Below, piece after piece: positions 33,426-42,463 of a stretch of DNA of 64,000 nucleotides; position 1 is the first letter of the stretch, and every line of letters begins with the position of its first letter. Origin of the DNA: Mumia flava (GTDB taxonomy: Bacteria; Actinomycetota; Actinomycetes; Propionibacteriales; Nocardioidaceae); contig NZ_PGEZ01000001.1 of the NCBI RefSeq assembly GCF_002797495.1, positions 2,914,001 through 2,978,000 of the forward strand, given 5' to 3'. A program made the position numbers and the translations under genes. Below the pieces are notes generated by a model, which worked only from the letters and a program-made list of their open reading frames with translations, was not told the DNA's origin and ran no database searches.

Positions 33426-34400
33426 GTGGCCGACGAGCTGACGCGCGCCATCATGGGCGCGGAGCCGACCTTCACCAGCGACGAGGTGGCCGCCGCGGCC
33501 GGGATCTCGTACGAGGAGGCGCGCAGGCTGTGGCGTGCCCTCGGGTTCCCCGACTCCGGCGACACCAAGGCGTTCGTGCCCGCCGACGTCGACGCCCTGC
33601 AGACCGTGAGCGCGGTGGTCGGGTCGGGGCTGGTCGACGACGACACCGTGGTCCGGCTGACCCGGGCGCTGGGGTCGACGATGTCGCGGCTGGCGGAGTG
33701 GCAGATCTCGACCATCGCGGAGCTGCTGGAGCGGCGCGAGGACAGCGCCGCGGGTCCGGAGCGCTGGACGCGCAGCGGCAAGGACGTGGCCGAGGCGATG
33801 GGTCCGGTCTTCGAGCGTCTCCTGGTGTACGCGTGGCGCCGCCACCTGGCCGCGTCGGCCAGCCGCGCGCAGGCGCTCGCCGCCGACGAGGAGGACCTGC
33901 TGCACCAGACCATGACGGTCGGGTTCGCCGACCTGGTGGCCTTCACCGCGCTCTCGAACGACCTGGCGGACGACGGTCTGGCCGATCTCGTGGAGCAGTT
34001 CGAGAGCCGGTGCATCGATGTCGTCACCCAGGCGGGCGGACGACCGATCAAGACGCTCGGCGACTCCGTCCTGTTCGTCGCGGACGGGCCGGAGATGGGC
34101 GTGGACATCGGGTTCGCGATCGTCGCGGACATCGGGCGCGACCGCAACCTTCCCGACGTGCGCGTGGGGATCGGCACGGGGTCGGTGATCTCGCGTCTCG
34201 GTGACGTGTACGGCCCGCCGGTCAACCTGGCGGCGCGTCTGACCGCGGTCGCGCGGCGCAACCGCGTGATCATCGACGAGACCACCGCCGCCGGGCTGTC
34301 GGACCGGTTCGAGACCCGCGCGATGGCGCAGCGGCACCTGCGAGGCTTCGGCAACGTCGAGCCGCTGGTCGTGCGGCACCGCTGGGCGTACAACGGCTGA
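33426..34400 (+). CDS. Class III adenylate cyclase with N-terminal regulatory domain
   Basis: 324-residue soluble cyclase making cAMP from ATP. Residues 1-150 form a helical regulatory domain like that of M. tuberculosis Rv1264, the pH-sensing autoinhibited cyclase. The catalytic domain (about 160-324) has metal Asp169 (VGFADLVAF) and Asp213 (TLGDSVLF), purine-selecting Lys209 and Asp260 (GDVYG), and transition-state Asn267 and Arg271 (VNLAARL), so it should be active as a homodimer. It overlaps closely with the PH protein gene and precedes purK. Two CRP-type sites are visible in the window (36134 and 44469). Confidence 0.9.
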   Translation: MADELTRAIMGAEPTFTSDEVAAAAGISYEEARRLWRALGFPDSGDTKAFVPADVDALQTVSAVVGSGLVDDDTVVRLTRALGSTMSRLAEWQISTIAELLERREDSAAGPERWTRSGKDVAEAMGPVFERLLVYAWRRHLAASASRAQALAADEEDLLHQTMTVGFADLVAFTALSNDLADDGLADLVEQFESRCIDVVTQAGGRPIKTLGDSVLFVADGPEMGVDIGFAIVADIGRDRNLPDVRVGIGTGSVISRLGDVYGPPVNLAARLTAVARRNRVIIDETTAAGLSDRFETRAMAQRHLRGFGNVEPLVVRHRWAYNG

Positions 34401-34415
34401 GCCGGCGGCGGCCGA

Positions 34416-34421
34416 TACGAT
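34416..34421 (+). promoter_or_regulatory. -10 box for leaderless purK
   Basis: TACGAT lies seven bases before GTG 34429. The alternative ATG at 34420 overlaps the box itself, which argues for the GTG start. Confidence 0.5.
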
Positions 34422-34428
34422 GTCGGGC

Positions 34429-35625
34429 GTGAGCAGCCCGATCGACGCCCCCTCGCTCGCGATCGTCGGAGGCGGCCAGCTCGCCCGGATGATGGAGCAG
34501 GCGGCGGTCTCCCTCGCGGTCGGCGTCCGGCTCCTCGCCGAGGGGCCCGACGTCAGCGCCGCCCAGGTCAACCCCGACACGACGGTCGGCGACTACCGCG
34601 ACCTCGCGACGCTCGAGGGCGTCGTCGAGGGGTGCGCGGTCGTGACCTTCGACCACGAGCACGTGCCGCCGGAGCACCTCCGCGCGCTCGACGCGGCCGG
34701 ACACGCGTGTCGTCCGGGGCCGCACGCGCTGATCTTCGCCCAGGACAAGCAGGCGATGCGCGAGCGGATCTGGGAGCTCGGTGGCCCGAACCCGCGGTGG
34801 TCCCCGGTGGTCGACGCCGCCGACGTCGCCCGAGCCGCCGAGCAGGTGGGCGGGTTCCCGGTCGTCCTGAAGACCACCCGCGGCGGCTACGACGGCAAGG
34901 GCGTGTGGGTCGTCGACGGACCGGACGCGCCGGAGGTGGCCGAGGCGTTCGCGTCCGGGGTGCCCGTGATCGCCGAGGAGAAGGTCGACTTCGTGCGCGA
35001 GCTCTCGGCGCTGGTCGCCCGATCGGCGTCCGGGCAGGTCGCCGCGTACCCGGTGGTCGAGTCCGTCCAGGAGAACGGCATCTGCCGGGAGGTCACCGCG
35101 CCGGCGCCGGGGCTGTCCGACGAGGCCGCCGCGGCCGTGGAGATGCTCGCGATGCGGATCGCGGGCGAGCTCGACGTCGTGGGACTCCTGGCGGTCGAGC
35201 TGTTCGAGACCGCCGACGGACGGGTGCTGGTCAACGAGCTGGCGATGCGCCCGCACAACACCGGGCACTGGTCGATGGACGGTGCGGTGACCGGGCAGTT
35301 CGAGAACCACCTGCGTGCGGTGCTCGACCTGCCCCTCGGCTCGCCGAAGCCGCGCGCACGCTGGACGGTGATGGTGAACGTCCTCGGCGGTGACGTCGGG
35401 CACCTGTACGACGCCTACCCGCACGTGATGGCGCGCGACCCGGAGCTGAAGGTCCACCTGTACGGCAAGGCCGTCAAGCCGGGCCGCAAGGTCGGTCACG
35501 TCACCGCGTACGGCGACGACCTCGACGACGTACGGGAGCGTGCTCGCCATGCTGCCGCGTGGTTCGAGGGCCGTCTGGACGACGAGGCCGAGCATGACGA
35601 GCACGAAGGGCAGGGAGCGCGATGA
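34429..35625 (+). CDS. purK: N5-carboxyaminoimidazole ribonucleotide synthase
   Basis: 398-residue ATP-grasp enzyme of purine synthesis that carboxylates AIR with bicarbonate and [18 protein letters not shown] opens the chain, FDHEHVP and [15 protein letters not shown] follow, and [17 protein letters not shown] with [15 protein letters not shown] marks the ATP-grasp core. Its stop overlaps the purE start (ATGA), giving a purKE pair that hands over unstable N5-CAIR. GTG is favoured as start (see the -10 box); ATG at 34420 would add three residues. Confidence 0.95.
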   Translation: MSSPIDAPSLAIVGGGQLARMMEQAAVSLAVGVRLLAEGPDVSAAQVNPDTTVGDYRDLATLEGVVEGCAVVTFDHEHVPPEHLRALDAAGHACRPGPHALIFAQDKQAMRERIWELGGPNPRWSPVVDAADVARAAEQVGGFPVVLKTTRGGYDGKGVWVVDGPDAPEVAEAFASGVPVIAEEKVDFVRELSALVARSASGQVAAYPVVESVQENGICREVTAPAPGLSDEAAAAVEMLAMRIAGELDVVGLLAVELFETADGRVLVNELAMRPHNTGHWSMDGAVTGQFENHLRAVLDLPLGSPKPRARWTVMVNVLGGDVGHLYDAYPHVMARDPELKVHLYGKAVKPGRKVGHVTAYGDDLDDVRERARHAAAWFEGRLDDEAEHDEHEGQGAR

Positions 35626-36119
35626 GTGCGACACCGCGGGTCGGGATCGTGATGGGGTCGGACTCGGACTGGCCGACGATGGAGGCGGCGGCGGTCGCGT
35701 TGGAGGAGTTCGGGGTCGCGTTCGAGGCCGACGTGGTCTCCGCCCACCGGATGCCGGACGAGATGCTGGCGTACGGCCGCGACGCGCACGTGCGCGGGCT
35801 CGAGGTGATCATCGCGGGGGCCGGTGGTGCCGCGCACCTGCCGGGGATGCTCGCCGCGGTCACGCCGCTCCCGGTGGTCGGGGTCCCGGTGGCGCTCAAG
35901 CACCTCGACGGGATGGACTCGCTGCTGTCGATCGTGCAGATGCCGGCCGGTGTGCCGGTCGCGACGGTCTCGATCGGCAACGCCCGCAACGCCGGTCTGC
36001 TCGCGGTCCGGATCCTGGCGGCCTCCGACCCGGTGCTGCGGGAGGCCATGGTGGACTTCCAGGGGCGGCTCGCGGAGGCGGCGCGCACGAAGGGGGAGCG
36101 GGTCCGTAACCGCGAGTGA
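35622..36119 (+). CDS. purE: N5-carboxyaminoimidazole ribonucleotide mutase
   Basis: 165-residue class I PurE that moves the carboxylate of N5-CAIR to [19 protein letters not shown] is the conserved N-terminal loop, [11 protein letters not shown] holds the catalytic His, and [20 protein letters not shown] and [19 protein letters not shown] complete the active site. Translationally coupled to purK. Confidence 0.96.
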   Translation: MSATPRVGIVMGSDSDWPTMEAAAVALEEFGVAFEADVVSAHRMPDEMLAYGRDAHVRGLEVIIAGAGGAAHLPGMLAAVTPLPVVGVPVALKHLDGMDSLLSIVQMPAGVPVATVSIGNARNAGLLAVRILAASDPVLREAMVDFQGRLAEAARTKGERVRNRE

Positions 36120-36126
36120 CACGGTG

Positions 36127-36156
36127 TTTACATCGTGACGGGCGTCACGTTACTCT
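36127..36156 (+). promoter_or_regulatory. Lipase promoter with CRP/GlxR-type site between -35 and -10
   Basis: TTTACA (36127-36132) and TACTCT (36151-36156) are spaced 18 bases. The spacer contains the perfect palindrome CGTGACGGGCGTCACG (36134-36149), which fits the cAMP-receptor consensus GTGA-N6-TCAC exactly. Binding here would block RNA polymerase, so repression is predicted. Confidence 0.65.
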
Positions 36157-36237
36157 CCGGTACGGACGCCTCCCTCTCTCGTCGGGCCGCCGGTCCGGTG
36201 CGGGCGTCGACCCCCAACGTCACGAGGTCCGCACATC

Positions 36238-37236
36238 ATGAAGACCGCACTCCGCCTGCTCGCGGCGCTGACGACGGTGCTGTTCGTCGCTGCGCTGATC
36301 CCCGCCCAGGCCAACGCCGCCTGGGTCAAGCCCTGGCCGCACGACATCCGCTACGCGCCGCTGGGCGAGGACTCGTCGTTCCCCGCCGCCTACGGCAAGT
36401 CGATCCTCCAGCCGGACAAGAACCCGATGGGGGCCAACGACTGGGGCTGCGACCCCAGCAGCAAGCACCCGAACCCGGTCGTGCTCGTGCACGGCACGTG
36501 GGAGAACGCCTACGGCAACTGGAACGGCCTCAGCCCGATCCTCGAGGACCAGGGCTACTGCGTCTACGCCCTGAACTACGGCAACACCACCGGTCTGAAG
36601 TTCCTGAACGGCACGGACGACATGATCGTCAGCGCCAACCAGATCGCCCCGTTCGTCGACCGCGTGCTCGCGTCCACGGGTGCCTCGAAGGTCGACCTCA
36701 TCGGGCACTCCCAGGGCGGTGCGATCGCCCGCTACTACGCGAACCTGATCGCGCCGAGCAAGGTCAACCAGGTGATCGGGCTCGCACCGTCGAACCATGC
36801 GACCACGCTGTCGGGCATCACCGAGCTCGGCAAGACGCTGCGGTTGTTCGGACTGGCGATGGATCTGCTCGAGCTGGTGAAGATGCCGGCGGCGCAGCAG
36901 CAGGCCGACAAGAGCCCCGAGCCCCAGTCGCCGTTCTACCAGCAGGTCAACGGCAACGGTGAGACCGTGCCCGGCATCAAGTACACGGTGATCGCCACCC
37001 AGTACGACGAGGTCGTGACGCCGTGGCGTCAGGCGTTCATCAACGGCGGCGGCCCGCAGGTCGACAACATCCACCTGCAGGACGTGTGCTCGATCGACAA
37101 GAGCGAGCACCTGTCCATCGCGTACTCGAAGAACGTCGCGCAGATCGTCCTGAACAAGCTCGATCCGAGCGACCAGCACCGGATCTGGTGCTTCGCGCAG
37201 GCCCCGATCTTCGGCAACACGCAGCTGGTCGGCTGA
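36238..37236 (+). CDS. Secreted triacylglycerol lipase/esterase
   Basis: 332-residue exported alpha/beta hydrolase. Signal peptide residues 1-28 (ends ANA-A). The oxyanion region is VVLVHGTWENAYGNW, the nucleophile elbow is LIGHSQGGAIARYY (Ser), and later IATQYDEVVTPW (Asp) and DKSEHLSIAYS (His) complete a triad. Cys pairs near residues 76/103 and 285/319 may form disulfides. It resembles class 2 actinobacterial lipases. It is monocistronic, with its own promoter and a strong hairpin after the stop. Confidence 0.9.
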   Translation: MKTALRLLAALTTVLFVAALIPAQANAAWVKPWPHDIRYAPLGEDSSFPAAYGKSILQPDKNPMGANDWGCDPSSKHPNPVVLVHGTWENAYGNWNGLSPILEDQGYCVYALNYGNTTGLKFLNGTDDMIVSANQIAPFVDRVLASTGASKVDLIGHSQGGAIARYYANLIAPSKVNQVIGLAPSNHATTLSGITELGKTLRLFGLAMDLLELVKMPAAQQQADKSPEPQSPFYQQVNGNGETVPGIKYTVIATQYDEVVTPWRQAFINGGGPQVDNIHLQDVCSIDKSEHLSIAYSKNVAQIVLNKLDPSDQHRIWCFAQAPIFGNTQLVG

Positions 37237-37243
37237 TCGGACG

Positions 37244-37277
37244 GCGTCGGGACCCCATGCCTCCGGGGTCCCGACGC
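37244..37277 (+). terminator. Hairpin terminator after the lipase gene
   Basis: GCGTCGGGACCCC (37244-37256) and GGGGTCCCGACGC (37265-37277) form a perfect 13-base stem with an 8-base loop, starting 8 bases after the stop. There is no T-run, as is usual in high-GC actinobacteria. Confidence 0.8.
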
Positions 37278-37343
37278 TGCTGTACGCGAGGGGTTCCGGT
37301 GGTCGAGGCGGGCGAGGCGCGAGCCCGATCGAGCCCTCGGGCC

Positions 37344-37961
37344 TCAGCCCGCGACGTACAGGTTGTCGCCGTAGGCCGAGCCGTACCGCTTCTCGAGGTC
37401 GGCCAGCGGCACGTCGGGCCACTCGCGCTTCGCGATCCGGGCCCGCGGGGGGAGCGCGTCGGGCTCCCAGGTCTCGGGCTCCCACAGCTTGGAGCGCAGG
37501 AACGCCTTCGCGCAGTGGAAGAAGGTCTCCTCGACGGTGACCTCGAGGACGAGCGTCGGCCGGTGTCCCTTGACCTCCAGCGCCGGCTCGTCGACGTCGG
37601 TCAGCAGCCGGGCGGTGCCGTTGACGCGCAGCGTGTCGCCGCGGCCCGGTACGAGGAAGAGCAGTCCGACGTGCGGGTTCTGGAGCACGTTCGCGAACCC
37701 GTCGACGCGCCGGTTGCCGGGACGCTCGGGGACGAGGACGGTCTTCTCGTCGACCACGTGGGCCATCCCGACGGGGTCGCCCTTCGGGGACACGTCGCAG
37801 CGGCCGTCGGCGTCTGAGGTCGCGACCAGGCAGAACGGCGAGCGGGCGATCCACGCGGTCTGGTCGGGGCTCAGCGTCTCGCGGACCTTGTCGCGGACCA
37901 TCGGCGTCGGCTCCCCGACGAGCGTGCGCAGCTCGTCGATGCTGGTGATCTCGGTGGGCAT
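37344..37961 (-). CDS. FMN-dependent PPOX-fold flavoprotein
   Basis: 205-residue protein of the pyridoxamine 5'-phosphate oxidase-like split-barrel fold, closest in pattern to the MSMEG_1061-type flavoproteins. CLVATSDADGRCDVSPKGDP is the flavin-binding strand pair, and VLVPERPGNRRVDGFANVLQ with VGLLFLVPGRGDTLRVNGTA are family-typical. The reaction is not known; F420 or FMN could be the cofactor. Convergent with the lipase. Confidence 0.82.
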   Translation of the reverse strand: MPTEITSIDELRTLVGEPTPMVRDKVRETLSPDQTAWIARSPFCLVATSDADGRCDVSPKGDPVGMAHVVDEKTVLVPERPGNRRVDGFANVLQNPHVGLLFLVPGRGDTLRVNGTARLLTDVDEPALEVKGHRPTLVLEVTVEETFFHCAKAFLRSKLWEPETWEPDALPPRARIAKREWPDVPLADLEKRYGSAYGDNLYVAG

Positions 37962-38048
37962 GCGGCGTCTCCTTCGTCGACCGCCACGCTAACGGGTGGG
38001 ACCTGAGCCGCCGCTCGCCGGTCACCGGTCCGGCGGCGGGCCATCGCG

Positions 38049-38750
38049 CTACGTCCGCCTGCGCGCCGTCTCTGGTCCGTCGAGGGCCGCCTGGAGGCGC
38101 GGCAGGACCGACGTCAGCGATGCGCCGGAGCGCATCACGACCACCGTCGTCCCGTCGCCGTCGCTGCCCGCGACGGCGGAGTCGAGGAAGATCCGGCGGA
38201 CCTCGGCCATCGCGACGTCGAAGGCGGTCTCCGCGCTGCGGTCGTCGCCGGTGCCCTGGAGCCAGGTGCGCAGCACGTGGTTGTGCGCGGTGACCACGGC
38301 ATCGGCCATCAGCTCCGCGCGCAGCGGCGCCAGCGGGTCGTCGCCGATCCAGGTGTCGATGAAGCGGCGGAACGTGCGGCGGTACTGCGCGGTGGTCGCG
38401 ATCTCGCGGGCCCGCAGGGCCGGGACCGTGCTCGTCAGCCGGTAGCGGCGGCGTGCCAACTCACCCTCGTCCAGGTAGCGCCGCAGGGGCAGCCGGGCGG
38501 CCTCGGTCACCGCGAGGAACGACGCGCCGTCGCTGGCCGCGCGCAGCCGTGCCTCGATCTCGGCGAGGACGCTCGCGTGGTCGGGGAAGATCACGTCCTC
38601 CTTCGACGCGAACGCGCGGAAGAAGGTGGTCCGGCCGACACCCGCGCGTGCGGCGATCGCGTCGACCGTGGTCGCGTCGTACCCCTGCTCGTCGAAGAGG
38701 TCGAACGCGGCGGCGCGCAGCCGGTCGTGGACGGAGGCAGTGGTCGGCAT
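38049..38750 (-). CDS. TetR-family regulator of fatty-acid genes (probable)
   Basis: 233-residue TetR regulator; the helix-turn-helix spans about 8-52 (AAFDLFDEQGYDATTVDAIA then RAGVGRTTFFRAFASKEDVI). The C-terminal domain is long and has no ligand-revealing motif. It is divergent from the 3-hydroxyacyl-CoA dehydrogenase-acyl-CoA dehydrogenase pair with 132 bases between starts, so it probably controls those genes. The gap contains TACCGT-type repeats near 38775-38800. Confidence 0.87.
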   Translation of the reverse strand: MPTTASVHDRLRAAAFDLFDEQGYDATTVDAIAARAGVGRTTFFRAFASKEDVIFPDHASVLAEIEARLRAASDGASFLAVTEAARLPLRRYLDEGELARRRYRLTSTVPALRAREIATTAQYRRTFRRFIDTWIGDDPLAPLRAELMADAVVTAHNHVLRTWLQGTGDDRSAETAFDVAMAEVRRIFLDSAVAGSDGDGTTVVVMRSGASLTSVLPRLQAALDGPETARRRT

Positions 38751-38810
38751 GGGGTCAGTGTACGGACCCTGGTACCGTTACGGCGGGACTGAGTACCGTC
38801 GGTCCTGGCG

Positions 38811-38870
38811 AGTCCACACCGAGACCCGCGGGTCGGCACCGAGACCCGCGAGTCCCTCACCCGAGACCCG
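38811..38870. repeat. Three tandem ~20-bp repeats upstream of the 3-hydroxyacyl-CoA dehydrogenase
   Basis: Units 38811-38830, 38831-38850 and 38851-38870 share the block ACCGAGACCCGCG or a close variant. They occupy the would-be leader of the 38883 gene and end 12 bases before its start codon. Confidence 0.7.
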
Positions 38871-38882
38871 AAGGGCGGACGT

Positions 38883-39737
38883 ATGACAGCGATCGAGCGA
38901 GTGGGAGTGGTCGGCTGCGGCCTGATGGGCGCCGGCATCGCCGAGGTGGCGGCCCGGGCGGGCAAGGACGTGCTGGTCGTCGAGTCCGGCGACGCCGCTG
39001 CGAAGGCCGGCCGGGCCCGCTTGGAGAAGTCGCTGTCCCGCGCCGCCGACCGCGGCAAGATCGCGAGCGCGGAGGAGGTGCTCGAGCGGATCACGGTCGG
39101 CACCGACCTGGAGGCGCTGGCGGACCGTGAGCTGGTCGTCGAGGCGATCGTCGAGGACGAGGCCGCGAAGACCGAGCTGTTCCGTGCGCTCGACCGGATC
39201 GTCACGTCCCCGGACGCGATCCTGGCGTCGAACACGTCGTCCATCCCGATCATGAAGCTCGCGACCGTCACCGAGCGCCCGACGCACGTGATGGGGATCC
39301 ACTTCTTCAACCCGGTGCCGGTCCTCTCCCTGGTCGAGCTCGTGCCGAGTCTGCTGACCGCGACCGAGACGACCGAGCTCGCCCGTGCGTTCGTGCACGA
39401 GGACCTCGGCAAGCACGCGATCGACAGCCAGGACCGTGCCGGGTTCGTCGTCAACGCGCTGCTGATCCCGTTCGTGCTGTCGGCCATCCGGATGCTCGAG
39501 TCGGGCTTCGCCACCGCCGAGGACATCGACGAGGGGCTCGTGCGCGGCGCCGCCCACCCGCAGGGCCCGCTGGCGCTCGCCGACCTGATCGGTCTCGACA
39601 CCACCAAGGCGGTGGCCGAGTCGCTGTACGAGGAGTTCAAGGAGCCCCTGTACGCGCCGCCGCCGCTGCTGGCCCGGATGGTCGACGCCGGCCTGCTCGG
39701 CCGCAAGACCGGCCGCGGCTTCTACACCTACGCCTGA
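38883..39737 (+). CDS. fadB2: 3-hydroxybutyryl-CoA dehydrogenase
   Basis: 284-residue NAD(P)-dependent enzyme oxidising 3-hydroxyacyl-CoA. VGVVGCGLMGAGIAEVAARA is the Rossmann loop, ASNTSSIPI and MGIHFFNPVPV (catalytic His) the active-site strands, and DRAGFVVNALLIPFVLSAI the dimer helix. Length fits the short, single-function type. GAAGGGCGG lies before the ATG. The next gene, an acyl-CoA dehydrogenase, follows after 22 bases in the same direction, so the two catalyse linked beta-oxidation steps. Confidence 0.93.
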   Translation: MTAIERVGVVGCGLMGAGIAEVAARAGKDVLVVESGDAAAKAGRARLEKSLSRAADRGKIASAEEVLERITVGTDLEALADRELVVEAIVEDEAAKTELFRALDRIVTSPDAILASNTSSIPIMKLATVTERPTHVMGIHFFNPVPVLSLVELVPSLLTATETTELARAFVHEDLGKHAIDSQDRAGFVVNALLIPFVLSAIRMLESGFATAEDIDEGLVRGAAHPQGPLALADLIGLDTTKAVAESLYEEFKEPLYAPPPLLARMVDAGLLGRKTGRGFYTYA

Positions 39738-39759
39738 ACCACGAAGGAACGACACGACG

Positions 39760-40929
39760 ATGACCGACCAGCCGATGTTCGCGCTGTCCGAGGAGCACCA
39801 GGCGATCCGTGAGGCCGTCCGCGCGGTCTGCGACGCCAAGGTCGCTCCCTACGCCGCCGAGGTGGACGAGGAGGCGCGCTTCCCCCAGGAGGCGTACGAC
39901 GCCCTGGTCGCCTCGGACTTCCACGCACCGCACGTCGGTGAGGAGTACGGCGGCGCGGGTGCGGACGCGCTCGCGACCGTGCTCGTGATCGAGGAGGTCG
40001 CTCGCGCCTGCGTGTCGTCCTCGCTGATCCCGGCGGTCAACAAGCTGGGCAGCCTCCCGGTGATCCTGTCGGGCAGCGAGGATCTGAAGAAGACGTACCT
40101 GACCCCGCTCGCCGCGGGCACCGCGATGTTCTCGTACTGCCTGTCGGAGCCGGACGCCGGGAGCGATGCCGCCGGGATGAAGACCCGCGCGGTCCGCGAC
40201 GGCGACGGCTGGGTGCTCAACGGCGTGAAGCGCTGGATCACCAACGCCGGCGAGTCCGACTTCTACACCGTGATGGCCGTGACCGACCCCGAGAAGCGCT
40301 CGAAGGGCATCAGCGCGTTCGTGGTGGAGAAGTCCGACGAGGGGGTCTCGTTCGGCGCTCCGGAGAAGAAGCTCGGGATCAAGGGCTCGCCGACCCGTGA
40401 GGTCTACCTCGACGACGTGCGGATCCCGGCGGACCGGATGATCGGCGCCGAGGGCACCGGCTTCGCGACCGCGATGCGCACCCTGGACCACACCCGCGTC
40501 ACGATCGCTGCCCAGGCGGTCGGCGTCGCGCAGGGCGCCCTCGACTACGCGCTCGGCTACGTGCAGGAGCGTAAGCAGTTCGGGAAGTCGATCGCGGACT
40601 TCCAGGGTCTCCAGTTCATGATCGCCGACATGGGCATGAAGGTGGAGGCCGCCCGGCAGATCACGTACGCCGCCGCCGGACGCAGCGAGCGTGGTGACGC
40701 CGACCTGACGTTCTTCGGCGCGGCCGCGAAGGCGTTCGCGTCCGACACCGCGATGCAGGTGACCACCGACGCCGTCCAGCTGCTCGGCGGCTACGGCTTC
40801 ACCCGCGACTACCCGGTCGAGCGGATGATGCGCGACGCGAAGATCACCCAGATCTACGAGGGCACCAACCAGGTGCAGCGGATCGTCATGGCCCGCCAGC
40901 TGCTCGGCGGGATCCAGTCCCAGCTCTGA
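39760..40929 (+). CDS. Acyl-CoA dehydrogenase
   Basis: 389-residue FAD acyl-CoA dehydrogenase. SYCLSEPDAGSDAAGMKTRA and WITNAGESDFYTVMAV are the FAD/substrate strands, and the C-terminal IYEGTNQVQRIVMARQL contains the catalytic Glu in the standard YEGT context. Position next to purE-purK side genes recalls mycobacterial fadE25, a good orthologue candidate. Second gene of the operon with the 3-hydroxyacyl-CoA dehydrogenase. AAGGAACG precedes the ATG. It ends one base before palindrome D. Confidence 0.94.
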   Translation: MTDQPMFALSEEHQAIREAVRAVCDAKVAPYAAEVDEEARFPQEAYDALVASDFHAPHVGEEYGGAGADALATVLVIEEVARACVSSSLIPAVNKLGSLPVILSGSEDLKKTYLTPLAAGTAMFSYCLSEPDAGSDAAGMKTRAVRDGDGWVLNGVKRWITNAGESDFYTVMAVTDPEKRSKGISAFVVEKSDEGVSFGAPEKKLGIKGSPTREVYLDDVRIPADRMIGAEGTGFATAMRTLDHTRVTIAAQAVGVAQGALDYALGYVQERKQFGKSIADFQGLQFMIADMGMKVEAARQITYAAAGRSERGDADLTFFGAAAKAFASDTAMQVTTDAVQLLGGYGFTRDYPVERMMRDAKITQIYEGTNQVQRIVMARQLLGGIQSQL

Positions 40930-40930
40930 T

Positions 40931-41004
40931 CCGACCCCGATTCGTCGAGTTGCGGCGCAAGATCGCGGCTGTGATCGCGCCGCAACTCGACGAATCGCGG
41001 TCGG
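40931..41004. repeat. Palindromic intergenic element, copy D
   Basis: Left arm 40931-40958 and right arm 40977-41004 pair at 27 of 28 positions, loop of 18 bases. The left core is CGATTCGTCGAGTTGCGGCG, the same family as copies A-C but with C in place of T in the GATTYGTCG segment. It fills the whole gap between the convergent stops of the acyl-CoA dehydrogenase and xylulokinase genes. Confidence 0.93.
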
Positions 41005-41010
41005 GGTGGG

Positions 41011-42387
41011 TCACACGCCGTGGCGGGACGCGCGCACGGTGGCGTACGCGCGGCGGACCGCGTCACCGGAGGCGTCCGCCGGCACGCACCGCTCGTCGGC
41101 GCGGGGCCACGTCGGCAGCGTGCCGGTCAGCGCCCACGCGGCCTGGCGGGCGGCGCCGAGCGCGACGTACTCCGCGGTCGGAGGCACCCACACGTCCGTC
41201 CCGAACACCGTCGGCGCGATCGCCCGTACGGCCGGTGACCGGGCTGCGCCACCGACCAGCAGCACCCGGTCGGCGGCGCACCCGTCGGCACGCAGCGCGT
41301 CGAGGCCGTCGGCCAGTCCGCACAGCATCCCCTCGACCGCGGCGCGGGCGAGGTGGGCCGGCGTCGCGTTGTCGCGGGTCAGACCGTCGAGCGAGCCGGT
41401 GGCGTCGGGCAGGTTCGGGGTCCGCTCGCCGTCGAGGTACGGCAGCATCACGAGCCCGTCCGCGCCCGGTGGCGCCTTGAGCGCCAGGTCGCTCAGCTCG
41501 TCCACGTCCGTCCCGAGCATCCGAGCGGTCGCGTCGAGCACCCGGGCGGCGTTGAGGGTGCACACCAGCGGGAGGTAGCGGCCGGTCGCGTCGGCGAACC
41601 CGGCGATCGTCCCGGCCGGATCCGCGCTCGGCGCCTCCGCGACGGTGAAGACCGTCCCGCTGGTCCCGAGCGAGACCACCACGTCCCCGGGCTCGACCTG
41701 GAGCCCGAGCGCGGCGGCCATGTTGTCGCCGGTCCCGGCGCCGACGAGGATCCCGTCCGCGGTGCGCCCGGCCGGCTCGCCCGGGGCGAGGACGCGGGGC
41801 AGGTCGAGCACCCGGCCGTACGCGCGCTCGAGCAGGTCATCGCGGTACGCCCCGGTGGCCGGCGACCAGTACCCGGTCCCCGACGCGTCGCCGCGGTCGG
41901 TGACGACTTCGCCCTGGCCGGTCAGCCGCCAGGTCAGCCAGTCGTGGGGGAGCATCACGCGGGCGGCACGGTCGGCGAGCTCCGGCTCGTGGCGGGCGAC
42001 CCAGCGCAGCTTGGTGGCCGTGATGCTGGCGACCGGAACGGTCCCGACCGCGTCGGCCCACGCCTGCGGACCGCCTGCCTCCTCGATGAGAGCCGCGGCG
42101 TCGCCGGCCGAGCGGGTGTCGTTCCACAGCAGCGCCGGCCGTACGACCTGGTCGGCGTCGTCGACCAGGACGAGGCCGTGCTGCTGGCCCGCGACCGAGA
42201 GCGCGGCGACCCCGTCGAGCAGCCCTTCCGACGCGTCGGTCAGCGCGCTCCACCAGGCCGCGGGGTCGACCTCGGTCCCACCCGGGTGGGGGACGGCCCG
42301 CTCGCGGACGACCGTGCCGTCGTCCGGGTCGCACACGACGACCTTGCAGGACTGGGTCGAGGAGTCCACGCCGGCGACGAGAGTCAT
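41011..42387 (-). CDS. xylB: Xylulokinase
   Basis: 458-residue FGGY-family sugar kinase that phosphorylates D-xylulose. [15 protein letters not shown] is the first ATP loop, [13 protein letters not shown] and LWNDTRS bind the sugar, DWLTWRLTG and [12 protein letters not shown] follow, and [15 protein letters not shown] is the late adenine motif. ATG 42387 gives the usual N-terminus; an in-frame upstream start would add 17 residues inside the terminator region. No xylose isomerase or transporter is in the window. Confidence 0.92.
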   Translation of the reverse strand: MTLVAGVDSSTQSCKVVVCDPDDGTVVRERAVPHPGGTEVDPAAWWSALTDASEGLLDGVAALSVAGQQHGLVLVDDADQVVRPALLWNDTRSAGDAAALIEEAGGPQAWADAVGTVPVASITATKLRWVARHEPELADRAARVMLPHDWLTWRLTGQGEVVTDRGDASGTGYWSPATGAYRDDLLERAYGRVLDLPRVLAPGEPAGRTADGILVGAGTGDNMAAALGLQVEPGDVVVSLGTSGTVFTVAEAPSADPAGTIAGFADATGRYLPLVCTLNAARVLDATARMLGTDVDELSDLALKAPPGADGLVMLPYLDGERTPNLPDATGSLDGLTRDNATPAHLARAAVEGMLCGLADGLDALRADGCAADRVLLVGGAARSPAVRAIAPTVFGTDVWVPPTAEYVALGAARQAAWALTGTLPTWPRADERCVPADASGDAVRRAYATVRASRHGV

Positions 42388-42425
42388 GCGACCAGCATCG
42401 CCGTTCCCGCGACCTCGTGGGAAGC

Positions 42426-42459
42426 CTCCCGGCCGCAACCCTCCCGCTGCGGCCGGGAG
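42426..42459 (-). terminator. Hairpin terminator after the Tat-exported hydrolase gene
   Basis: CTCCCGGCCGCA (42426-42437) and TGCGGCCGGGAG (42448-42459) form a perfect 12-base stem with a 10-base loop, four bases beyond the hydrolase stop on the minus strand. It separates that gene from xylB. Confidence 0.75.
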
Positions 42460-42463
42460 AGAC

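Noticed and set aside
31265-34393. A 1042-codon open frame on the minus strand
   Set aside because: It is antisense to birA, the PH-domain gene and the cyclase, all with clear motifs on the plus strand.
34420-34428. ATG 34420 as the purK start
   Set aside because: It overlaps the TACGAT box that is spaced correctly for GTG 34429, though it cannot be fully excluded.
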